The notes under the pieces are model-generated. The model was not told the origin of the DNA, made no database searches, and saw only the letters and a list, made by a program, of their open reading frames with translations. This document shows positions 34,588 through 42,018 of a stretch of DNA of 64,000 nucleotides, piece after piece. The stretch covers positions 1-64,000 of the forward strand of contig JAFKGI010000020.1 in the NCBI GenBank assembly GCA_017307785.1, given 5' to 3'. The position numbers were made by a program, and so were the translations under genes. This DNA comes from Vulcanimicrobiota bacterium (GTDB lineage: Bacteria > Vulcanimicrobiota > Xenobia > Xenobiales > JADMJV01). Numbering within the stretch: position 1 is the first letter of the stretch; every line of letters starts with the position of its first letter.

Positions 34588-35754
34588 GATCTCGTCGATG
34601 AACACCAGGTTGGCCTTGCCTACCCGCTCACACTGAACGGGAATCTGGGTCGGGCTCGGCTGGAAGCTCTTGCCCACCTCCAGCGTAAAAGTCACCATTC
34701 CGTTGACGCTCTGACAATCGTCCGACTCACCGGCCGAGGGATACAGTCCCGAACTCTGCTGCAGCTTGAACTTGTTGCCCATGGCCTCGTTCATCTTGGT
34801 GCCGATTTCCACGTGCAGATCCTGCACCGGCGAAGGCTCCGAGGTATAGCCCCAGGGATACAAAATCATGTCGCCGTAGCTGTGGTGGTCGATGACGCCA
34901 CGAATGTTCTTATGCCCGAGCTCCAGGCCCAAAATGGCCTGCGTCTCCGGCTCGGAAGCCCCCGACGGCCCGCGATAGCTGTCCGAGGTCGGATCATCGC
35001 TGGTCGCCCCCCAGTCATCCGAGGTAATGCCCGGCTTGTCGCTCTCGGGACGATAGAGCTCGGTGTGCACGCCATCAAAGTAATTGCGATTCAGATCCAC
35101 GCCAATGGCCGACGAGGGATTGCCCAACTGGTCCACCTCGACGGGACGGCGATTCTTGCGCCACCAGGCGTCCGAATCGCGGCTATACTCGTAACCGTCC
35201 GGATTGACCACCGGCACGATCCAGATCTCGCCTTTGTCCAGGCGCGAACGGTCGCCCTCCAAAACCGTCTTGGCCACGTGCAGCGGAATCTCCACCGACA
35301 TCCACTCGCGCGCGTGGTGACAGCCCGTGATCACCACTCCGGTCTTTTCCTCCGGACCGTTGCTGAGACGCAGGGCCCAGATGTCGCGGCCCTCGGAGCT
35401 CTTCCCCAAAGAGACCTTGGTGGCCAACTCCGGATACTGCTCGGTCAGCTTGTCCATTTCCTCAGAAACCTGAGCATACGAGTGATAGCCCTTGGCAATC
35501 GGATTGGGCAGCTTGGCCAAATGCAGCTGCAGCTCGCCCAACAAAGCTTCCTCATCCATCTGGCGGCCCGGACGCGGCCCACAGCAGCCACCATCCTCGT
35601 GCAGATGGGCCACCAGCTCGTCACGGGACAACATCCCGTCGCCATTGCGGTCGATTTCCGCCGCTTCCTGAAAGCGCGAAGGGTGCACCGGCGCACTATC
35701 GGCGCCATTCAGGAAGTAGCTGGAGCGCGGCGTGGGTTTCTGAGAGATGTGCAT
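34546..35754 (-). CDS. EF-hand plus M14 zinc carboxypeptidase
   Basis: A 402-residue protein with a complete EF-hand loop (DRNGDGMLSRDE, residues 35-46) before a peptidase M14 domain (about 90-390). The zinc ligands are visible in GCHHAREWM (His147, Glu150), with a later His in DHHSYGDMILYPWGY. The catalytic Glu is in FTLEVG. VPVVNPDGYEYSR and VDLNRNY are typical of the family. No signal peptide is seen, so a different export route or a cytosolic role is possible. The EF-hand suggests control or stabilisation by calcium. GAGGA about 10 nt upstream supports the start. Confidence 0.88.
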   Translation of the reverse strand: MHISQKPTPRSSYFLNGADSAPVHPSRFQEAAEIDRNGDGMLSRDELVAHLHEDGGCCGPRPGRQMDEEALLGELQLHLAKLPNPIAKGYHSYAQVSEEMDKLTEQYPELATKVSLGKSSEGRDIWALRLSNGPEEKTGVVITGCHHAREWMSVEIPLHVAKTVLEGDRSRLDKGEIWIVPVVNPDGYEYSRDSDAWWRKNRRPVEVDQLGNPSSAIGVDLNRNYFDGVHTELYRPESDKPGITSDDWGATSDDPTSDSYRGPSGASEPETQAILGLELGHKNIRGVIDHHSYGDMILYPWGYTSEPSPVQDLHVEIGTKMNEAMGNKFKLQQSSGLYPSAGESDDCQSVNGMVTFTLEVGKSFQPSPTQIPVQCERVGKANLVFIDEILRRAEEGTLPERV

Positions 35755-35876
35755 CTGGAAGGAATCCTCGTTTCTTCCTCTCAGTCAACCATGATAGAGG
35801 CCCCGTCAGGTTGCCAAAACATTGACTCCCTCCCGAGGGCCCGAGTTACGAAATTCCTAAAAGGAGCAACACAACC

Positions 35877-36449
35877 TTGCGTCTCAAAGCCTTTGCCCTG
35901 GCCGCTCTGCTGGCCGTCCCCGCCTTCGCTGAACTCACCACCTATCAGGTGGACCCCGTTCACTCCAGCGTCACCTTCAGCATTCGCCACCTCGTCAGCG
36001 AAGTGGAAGGCCGCTTCCGCGACTTCGAAGGCACCATCAAGTATGACCCCAAAAACGTTCCGGCCTCCAGCGTCAACTTCACCGTCAAGGCCAACAGCAT
36101 CTTCACCGACAACGAAAAGCGCGACGGCCACCTCAAGGGCGACGACTTCTTCGCGGTCGAGAAATTCCCGACCCTGACCTTCGCCAGCAAGACCGTCAAG
36201 GCTCGTGGCGCCGGCAAACTCGACGTCTTCGGCACCCTCACCATCAAGGGCACCGGCAAAGCCGTCCAGGTACCGTGTACCGTAGCCGTGGGCCAGGGCC
36301 CCAAAACCGAAGTCATTGGCGTGGTCGGTGAATTCACCATCAACCGCAAGGACTTCGGCATCATCTACAACCAGACGCTCGACAAGGGCGGCACCGCCCT
36401 GGGCGACGACGTCAAGATCAAGATCCGCGCCGAGGGCGCCAAGAAATAA
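35877..36449 (+). CDS. YceI-family periplasmic lipid-binding protein
   Basis: A 190-residue lipocalin-like protein. A signal peptide (RLKAFALAALLAVPAFAE) precedes the family core YQVDPVHSSVTFSIRHL, then SIFTDNEKRDGHLKGDDFF and FGTLTIKG. The end NRKDFGI is typical. YceI proteins bind polyisoprenoids or other amphiphiles in the periplasm. The TTG at 35877 is the start because AAGGAG lies 10 nt upstream and it begins the signal peptide. A TTGACT at 35822 is a candidate -35. Confidence 0.9.
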   Translation: MRLKAFALAALLAVPAFAELTTYQVDPVHSSVTFSIRHLVSEVEGRFRDFEGTIKYDPKNVPASSVNFTVKANSIFTDNEKRDGHLKGDDFFAVEKFPTLTFASKTVKARGAGKLDVFGTLTIKGTGKAVQVPCTVAVGQGPKTEVIGVVGEFTINRKDFGIIYNQTLDKGGTALGDDVKIKIRAEGAKK

Positions 36450-36488
36450 AAGGGCCGGCGGGGCGCCCCACGGAACTTTCCAGTCCGA

Positions 36489-38987
36489 ATGACGAAAAGA
36501 ACCGTGGCCGGCGCCCTGCTCGCCATCACCTTCTGCGGTTGCGGACAAAGCTCCAGCAGCAACGCAACCTTCCAGAACCAAACGCAAAGCCAGAGTCAGA
36601 GCACCGACAACACTTACTCGGTGCGCATCGTCAGCCAGCCGCCCGAAGGCGCCGTGCAACTGCGCACCATCGGCTCCGACGTGGAAGGCGACCCCATCCA
36701 CACCAGCACCCAGCCGGCCGTCACCAGTCTGACCGTGCAACTCCCCCCCGAAGTCACCACCCTGCGCCTCGACTACCTCGGCGCCGGCAACGAAGTGATC
36801 GCCACCTACGTCCAGTCGGCCAACAACGAGCAAGAACACGACTTCCGCGAAGGCATCCTCGACCCGCCGCTGGTGCTGCTCAAAAATCAAGTCCAGGCCC
36901 GCGCCGAAGACAACCCCATCATCGGCGCCAAGTTCGCCTTCGCTTTCTTCGGCTGCAACGAAGCCAAAGTGCCGGACGAAGACGAGGAAGGCCAGCTCAA
37001 CCAGAACGAGCGCGATTCCACCGCCAACGTAGCCCAACTGCGCCAGCACCTGGCCGACATCGGCACTCTCCAGCCCAAGCCAAAATACGTCTTCCTGTGC
37101 GGTGACCTGGTGCAAAAGCCCACCCAGGCCGGCACCGCCGAACTGGAAAAAGAACTGACCGCCTGGCACAAAATCCGCGCCTACGGCCCCATTATCGTCA
37201 ACTCCAGCGGCGTCGAAGAAACCGTCACTCCCGCCCCTGACGGCTCGGTCTTTCCCACCGATATGCAGCTGGTGGCCGTTCCCGGCCATCACGAAATGTG
37301 CTACGGAGATGAAGACAAACCCAACCTCCAGGCCGGCGAAGTCTTCACCACCCAGATGGCCGCCTACATCCGCGGCAACGACGGCCCCAAGCCCAGCGAC
37401 GCTCCGGGCGACGGCGGCCTGGAACTACCGCCAGACAACGTGGCCCGCGACGAAAGCCGCCTTTCCTACACCTTCCGCGACGGCGACAACCTCTTCATGG
37501 TGGTTAATACCGACACTTACACCGGCCCCGACGCCAGCGGCAGCCTGCCCCTACGCTGGATCCGCCAGAAACTCAACGCGGCCCAGCAAGACGCCAACGT
37601 CAAACACATCTTCGTCTTCGGTCACCGCCCCATCGAATCGCTCACCTTTTACCGCCTGCTCAACAACCCGCTGGCCACCACCGCCGCCAACCTCAAAATC
37701 ACCGATCCCAACACCAAAGTGCGCGGCTATTTCTGCGCCCACCAGCACCGCATGTCCACCCTGCAGCCCGATCTCAACGGCACCGTGCAACAGCTGATCT
37801 CGGGCAGCGGCGGCTCCCAGCCCGACACGACCACACCCGACAGCAGCGAACCTTATCCGTGGTTCGGCTTCGGGCTGGTGGGCATCAACCAGAACGACAC
37901 GGTCGACTCCGCCTTCATCGGACGCAACGTGCACCGCCACTGGGCCGATCAAGAAGCCTTCAAACAACGCGGTCCCAACATCAGCGGCCCCGGCCCGGTG
38001 GAAGCCAAAACGCCCAAACTGGTGGCCCGCCTCTTCCCGAAACTGCTCAGCTACCTGCGCGCCGAAGCCAGCGTCACCTACACTTCCACCTTCGAAAGCG
38101 ACTTCTCGCAAAACAGCGACTGGCAAACCGAGGAATTCCGCGATCCGGCCAGTTCGCCAGTGGAATACAAAAAGGAAAACGTCGAGCACCTGGCCGGCGG
38201 CGGCGTGCGCCTCAAAGTGGCCGGCAAGCACTATTCGGAAAGCAAAAAGCAGTATTACTACTACAGCGGCCGCATGCGCTCCAATTTCCGCCAGAAATAC
38301 GGCCTCTTTCTGTGGCACGCCACCGTTCCCAAAGGCAAGCACATCTGGCCGGCTCTGTGGACGGCCGGATCGGTGGGCGGCAACGACATCTGGCCGCGCA
38401 CCGGCGAAATCGACGTCATGGAAACCATCCTCAGCGTCGCCGACCGCCCCGACTTCACCTCGCGCATCATGACGCGCACCAACCAGGCCGATTTTCCCAA
38501 CTATTCCGACTACCAGGGCAACCCCTGGTACGCCAGCCTGCCCCGCGACGACAGCGAGGAAATCAAGACCAAACTGAGCGCCGCCGACTGGAGCCAGCCC
38601 CACACCTTCGCCGTCGATTGGTATCAGGTCAAAACCGGCGAGGCCGTCACGGACGTGCGCTACGACTTCTACCTGGACGTGAAAGTCGACGCCCAGGGCC
38701 GGCTGGTCAACGCCCTGGACGAAAGCCAGCCGGTCAACCGCCTCCATTCCTACTCCCTGCGCAGCCTGGTCAGCAACCAGAACCAGGGCAAACCCAAAGT
38801 CCCCAGCTGGGAAACCATCATGAGCGAATGGTCCAAGCAGGCTTTCGTGATCAACGTGGCCGTGGGCGGAGCCTGGGACCCCAAACTCAACGAACTCAAA
38901 AAGGGCGAGTGGGAGCCCCCCACCGACGGCTCGACCGACATGACCGTCAACTGGGTCAAATGCTACCAGCGTAGCGATAACCCCTGA
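36489..38987 (+). CDS. Lipoprotein: metallophosphoesterase fused to GH16 glycosidase
   Basis: An 832-residue protein with a lipobox at Cys18 and a Ser/Gln-rich linker. Residues about 130-440 form a metallophosphoesterase-like domain with VFLCGDLVQ, VAVPGHHEM, FVFGHRPIE and CAHQHRM. The first D-x-H motif is not seen (AFFGCNEA instead). Residues about 535-830 form a GH16 (laminarinase-type) domain with the catalytic GEIDVMETI (E-x-D-x-x-E) near 640 and WPALW upstream. Such enzymes cut beta-1,3/1,4-glucans. The fusion is unusual and suggests joint removal of phosphate and sugar from an envelope or algal polymer at the cell surface. Confidence 0.85.
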   Translation: MTKRTVAGALLAITFCGCGQSSSSNATFQNQTQSQSQSTDNTYSVRIVSQPPEGAVQLRTIGSDVEGDPIHTSTQPAVTSLTVQLPPEVTTLRLDYLGAGNEVIATYVQSANNEQEHDFREGILDPPLVLLKNQVQARAEDNPIIGAKFAFAFFGCNEAKVPDEDEEGQLNQNERDSTANVAQLRQHLADIGTLQPKPKYVFLCGDLVQKPTQAGTAELEKELTAWHKIRAYGPIIVNSSGVEETVTPAPDGSVFPTDMQLVAVPGHHEMCYGDEDKPNLQAGEVFTTQMAAYIRGNDGPKPSDAPGDGGLELPPDNVARDESRLSYTFRDGDNLFMVVNTDTYTGPDASGSLPLRWIRQKLNAAQQDANVKHIFVFGHRPIESLTFYRLLNNPLATTAANLKITDPNTKVRGYFCAHQHRMSTLQPDLNGTVQQLISGSGGSQPDTTTPDSSEPYPWFGFGLVGINQNDTVDSAFIGRNVHRHWADQEAFKQRGPNISGPGPVEAKTPKLVARLFPKLLSYLRAEASVTYTSTFESDFSQNSDWQTEEFRDPASSPVEYKKENVEHLAGGGVRLKVAGKHYSESKKQYYYYSGRMRSNFRQKYGLFLWHATVPKGKHIWPALWTAGSVGGNDIWPRTGEIDVMETILSVADRPDFTSRIMTRTNQADFPNYSDYQGNPWYASLPRDDSEEIKTKLSAADWSQPHTFAVDWYQVKTGEAVTDVRYDFYLDVKVDAQGRLVNALDESQPVNRLHSYSLRSLVSNQNQGKPKVPSWETIMSEWSKQAFVINVAVGGAWDPKLNELKKGEWEPPTDGSTDMTVNWVKCYQRSDNP

Positions 38988-39703
38988 TGGGAACGGACGC
39001 CTTCGTCCCCTGCAACTGCTATCCGGACAAGGCCTCCGCGCCTCCCTGCCCGCCCGACTGGCTGGAGTGGGAAGAAGGCCGCCTCTACCTGAAAGAAGAG
39101 CAAAAAGACAATCGCGTCTGGCGCCAGGTGGAAGACTGGAAACAGCGAGCCTGCCCCCACCCCGGCTTTCAGTTCGTGTGGGAGCGCGTCGCCAACGGCA
39201 CCGGCATCTCCCTCTTCCTGGATGCCCTGGAAGGACATGACTTCCGCCTGCTCCACTGCCTGGGCGGCGAACTCGAACCCGAACGAGCCCAACAGGCCCT
39301 CCAGGAAATCGCCCGCTTCCGCCAACTCCCCAGCCTGGGCCAAACCACCGAGTTACTCCGAGGGGAAGAAGAAATCAATTCCTACGTAGCCGATCGTCGA
39401 GGCATCTTTCTCCTCAATCCCACCGCCCAACTCAACGCCGGCGTCGACCCCAACGGGTTCTTCCTGGAATGCCGCCAGACCCACCAGGAAGTCTTCCGCG
39501 CCCACCGATTCGAGCACCACGGCCAAACCTTCCGCAACCTCGAAAACGGCCAGAGCTACGACACCCCGCTGCAATTCGAGGAAGGCCTCATGGAAGTCAA
39601 AACCCGCGTCACCAAACCGGAAGACTTCGAGTACATCCTCACCAGCCTGGAAGCCCTCTACAAAGCCTCCGTCGAGATGCAACGCCCGGTCTACTTCGTT
39701 TAA
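38987..39703 (+). CDS. Hypothetical cytoplasmic protein
   Basis: A 238-residue protein without signal peptide or membrane segment. It starts with a Cys-containing segment (FVPCNCYPDKASAPPCPPDW), which may bind a metal, and is otherwise acidic with alternating strands and helices. The family is unknown. Its ATG shares a base with the stop of the previous gene (TGATGG), so it is co-translated with the GH16 lipoprotein. Confidence 0.65.
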   Translation: MGTDAFVPCNCYPDKASAPPCPPDWLEWEEGRLYLKEEQKDNRVWRQVEDWKQRACPHPGFQFVWERVANGTGISLFLDALEGHDFRLLHCLGGELEPERAQQALQEIARFRQLPSLGQTTELLRGEEEINSYVADRRGIFLLNPTAQLNAGVDPNGFFLECRQTHQEVFRAHRFEHHGQTFRNLENGQSYDTPLQFEEGLMEVKTRVTKPEDFEYILTSLEALYKASVEMQRPVYFV

Positions 39704-40431
39704 AGAATCCCGGTCACGGCCGCCGAGAAGGCGAAAATCAGGCCCACTCCGGTCACCGCTCCAGCCACGTTCACCCCCGTGCGCAGGGCATCCACTGGAC
39801 GGTAAATGGCGCGGTCGAAATCACTGGGATTCGACCGATGATTCATGCGCTGCTCCTGGCGAATCACGCCGTCCACCGCATTGGCGCCCAGCACACCGGC
39901 AACCAGCGCTCCCGGCAGACCCAGCACGGCATTCCCGGCCAAAGCTCCCACCGCGCCGCCGGCCACCAGGCCCAACAGCGTCTCGGTGCTGCGATTGCGG
40001 CGAATCCAGTTGGGCAAGGCCACCTTCAAATCGTTCTTCAGCTGATAATTCTCAAAACCCCCAGGTCCCACCTGGACGCTTTCCTTGTGGCTGACAATCT
40101 GCCCACCACCGTCGAAATAAAGCTTGCTCGAATAAGTCTTGCGACCGTCCGCACCCGTCTCCAATCGAAGGGTCTCGTCCTTGTAGCCATACTCGGTGTG
40201 CTCGTGGCGGTCGACCATAGTAACCGGCCGCCCCGTTCCATCCAGCTCCAACCGGTAGGCACCCTTGTGAGTCTCGGTGGCAAAGCCACGTCCGCAGCCG
40301 CTGCGATAATACTTGTCCTCAATCACCCCGTCCTTGGGGGTGGCGTGGCGGCGAATTCCCTCCACCTTATTGTCCACGCGGCGCACCAACTGATAAGCCT
40401 GTGCCTGGCTCTGATAGTCCATCACTTTCAT
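39700..40431 (-). CDS. Glycine-zipper membrane-associated protein, paralogue 1
   Basis: This 243-residue protein is about 45% similar to the next gene. An N-terminal region with HEHTEYGYKDETLRL and FDGGGQIVSHKESV repeats a pattern seen in the paralogue (HERIEDGYKAETVTI, FDNGGQIISHTES). It is followed by a shared NWIRRNRS.ETL segment and a Gly/Ala-zipper helix pair (VAGGAVGALAGNAVLG). Proteins of this shape insert in membranes, but a role is not known. The start is preceded by GGAGTGAG. The two genes have similar promoters. Confidence 0.7.
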   Translation of the reverse strand: MKVMDYQSQAQAYQLVRRVDNKVEGIRRHATPKDGVIEDKYYRSGCGRGFATETHKGAYRLELDGTGRPVTMVDRHEHTEYGYKDETLRLETGADGRKTYSSKLYFDGGGQIVSHKESVQVGPGGFENYQLKNDLKVALPNWIRRNRSTETLLGLVAGGAVGALAGNAVLGLPGALVAGVLGANAVDGVIRQEQRMNHRSNPSDFDRAIYRPVDALRTGVNVAGAVTGVGLIFAFSAAVTGIL

Positions 40432-40439
40432 CTGCGAAA

Positions 40440-40500
40440 CTCACTCCGAACTGCTGTGTCTATGTGTATGACACCAGTGAACAACAGAACCGTGAAAGAA
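40440..40500 (-). promoter_or_regulatory. Promoter of paralogue 1, similar to that of paralogue 2
   Basis: The minus-strand sequence CTTTCACGGTTCTGTTGTTC followed by GTGTCATACACATAGACA resembles the region upstream of the second paralogue (41180-41235). The shared words are the TCTTTCA start and the GTGTC-ATACA core. The likeness extends beyond the coding region, so the promoter was duplicated with the gene. Confidence 0.45.
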
Positions 40501-40506
40501 ACCTGA

Positions 40507-41172
40507 TCAGATCAGCGCCGCCAGCCCGACCAGACCGGCCGCCACACCGGCCACCTGCACGCCCACGCGCAAAGCCTTCACCGGGCCGGCGATGGCCCGA
40601 TCCAAATCACTGGGGACGGAAGCATTGTTGACCTTCTGGTCTTGAGCGATGACGCGGTCCACCAGATTGGCCGTTACCAGGCCGCCGATCACCGCTCCCG
40701 GCACGCCCGCCACCAGGCCACCCACGACCGCTCCGACCGAGCCTCCAGCGGCCAATCCCGCCAGCGTCTCGCTCGACCGATTGCGCCGAATCCAGTTGGT
40801 CAAATCCACACTCGAATCAGCCGCCACCTTGTAATTCCTCGGACCCTGGGGACCGATCTCGATGCTTTCGGTGTGACTGATGATCTGCCCCCCGTTGTCA
40901 AAATAGAGGTCTCGCCCGTAAGTCTTCACCCCATCCGCGGCGGTGCTGATCGTGACCGTCTCAGCCTTATAACCGTCCTCGATACGCTCATGGCGATCCA
41001 GCAGCTCGACCGGCTGCCCCGCGGCGTCCACCTTCAGACGGAAATGCCCCTTGTCGGCTCCCGGCGCGCGAAAGTTGTAGGAGCCATAAAATCCCTCAGA
41101 GTCCCGTAATCCGATTCCCCGCGCCAGCAGTACCCTGGCCTCGACCTGGTCAACCAGACCATGCACCTTCAT
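40507..41172 (-). CDS. Glycine-zipper membrane-associated protein, paralogue 2
   Basis: A 221-residue paralogue of the neighbouring gene, with the same order of parts: YGRDLYFDNGGQIISH, then NWIRRNRSSETLAGL, then a Gly/Ala-zipper (GGSVGAVVGGLVAGVPGAVI). It ends in a last hydrophobic segment (VAGVAAGLVGLAALI). Both copies keep the S.PSD.DRAI..PV.ALR.GV pattern, so they are under common constraint. GGGGAG lies about 9 nt before the ATG. It starts a head-to-tail pair and is divergent from the PEP-CTERM-like gene. Confidence 0.7.
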   Translation of the reverse strand: MKVHGLVDQVEARVLLARGIGLRDSEGFYGSYNFRAPGADKGHFRLKVDAAGQPVELLDRHERIEDGYKAETVTISTAADGVKTYGRDLYFDNGGQIISHTESIEIGPQGPRNYKVAADSSVDLTNWIRRNRSSETLAGLAAGGSVGAVVGGLVAGVPGAVIGGLVTANLVDRVIAQDQKVNNASVPSDLDRAIAGPVKALRVGVQVAGVAAGLVGLAALI

Positions 41173-41179
41173 ATTCGTT

Positions 41180-41235
41180 TGCTCCCCGATATCTTTATGT
41201 ATCTAGACACAGAGAAGCACAAAGCCCTGAAAGAA
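41180..41235 (-). promoter_or_regulatory. Promoter of paralogue 2
   Basis: On the minus strand CTTTCAGGGCTTTGTGCTTC is followed by GTGTCTAGATACATAAAG. TTGTGC and TACATA, 15 bp apart, are the best -35/-10 candidates. The same layout precedes paralogue 1. Confidence 0.4.
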
Positions 41236-41256
41236 TCTTGACAAAAAGGAATCCCG

Positions 41257-41973
41257 ATGCGCCAAACGGAAACGACACGTTCAACGCTCGTTCGGGAGAA
41301 AACCGTGAAAATCGGGCACCTCATTCTGTCCACCGCTTTCACCGCGGCGACCCTATCGTCGGCCGAGGCAGTCCCTATCGTCTCGGCCGATCCTGGCAGC
41401 ACCGTCACGCAGTTTGCTGGGCCCTACCTGAAATCCACCGTGCCGGTGGTGGTAGAGAATGGCGTCATCGTCACTTCGACGTTCGGCAATTCCGACATCA
41501 ATGACCACGGCACCTATAATCTGGTGGGTAACGGTAGTTGGAGCAACGGCGGACCCAACGGCATAGGTTATGTCGCAGTCAACGATGCCATACAGGTAGT
41601 GCGTTTCACTTTACCCTCGTTGGTCAGTCAAGTTGGGGCGTTCTTGAACTATGTTCCGGGATTCGGACCTTTCACCATCCGAGTTCTCGACGACTCCAAC
41701 CAGGTCATTGAATCGTTACAGATCTCAGGAAACAGCACCTACGACATACTTACCCCTGGCGCAATCAACGCGGGAGCCTTTCGAGGATTCGACGTAGGCA
41801 GCGCGATCATACGATCTTTCGAGCTCGAAGGCGGCTTCGGCGCCGCCACTGACCTGAGTTTTTCGGCCTTAGCCACGGATGCCCCCGAGCTCGACGCGCG
41901 CCAGGCCTGGCTCCCGCTTCTCTCCGTGCTGATGCTGGTCGCCCTGCGCCGGAAAGAGTCAGCGGCCCGCTAA
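41257..41973 (+). CDS. Exported protein with PEP-CTERM-like sorting end
   Basis: A 238-residue protein with a signal peptide (KIGHLILSTAFTAATLSSAEA) and a beta-rich body (NDHGTYNLVGNGSWSNGG). Its end, APELDARQAWLPLLSVLMLVALRRK, has the tripartite shape of exosortase substrates: Pro-Glu motif, hydrophobic helix and basic stop. The APELD form is a variant. Such proteins are cut and anchored by an exosortase, and none is visible in this window. AAAAAGGA 6 nt before the ATG is a good ribosome-binding site. Codon use is less GC-biased than that of its neighbours. Confidence 0.75.
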   Translation: MRQTETTRSTLVREKTVKIGHLILSTAFTAATLSSAEAVPIVSADPGSTVTQFAGPYLKSTVPVVVENGVIVTSTFGNSDINDHGTYNLVGNGSWSNGGPNGIGYVAVNDAIQVVRFTLPSLVSQVGAFLNYVPGFGPFTIRVLDDSNQVIESLQISGNSTYDILTPGAINAGAFRGFDVGSAIIRSFELEGGFGAATDLSFSALATDAPELDARQAWLPLLSVLMLVALRRKESAAR

Positions 41974-42018
41974 TTCCTGCCAGCAGGGAGCACCCCCACC
42001 CGGCCGGAAGGCCCGCCC

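Noticed and set aside
36431..36480. GGGGCGCCCC palindrome after YceI as a terminator
   Set aside because: It is only 10 bp, with no loop or T-run, and such words are expected by chance in this GC-rich DNA.
35781..37292. 503-codon minus-strand frame opposite YceI and the GH16 lipoprotein
   Set aside because: It is antisense to two genes with clear domains. The composition is that of a shadow frame in GC-rich DNA.
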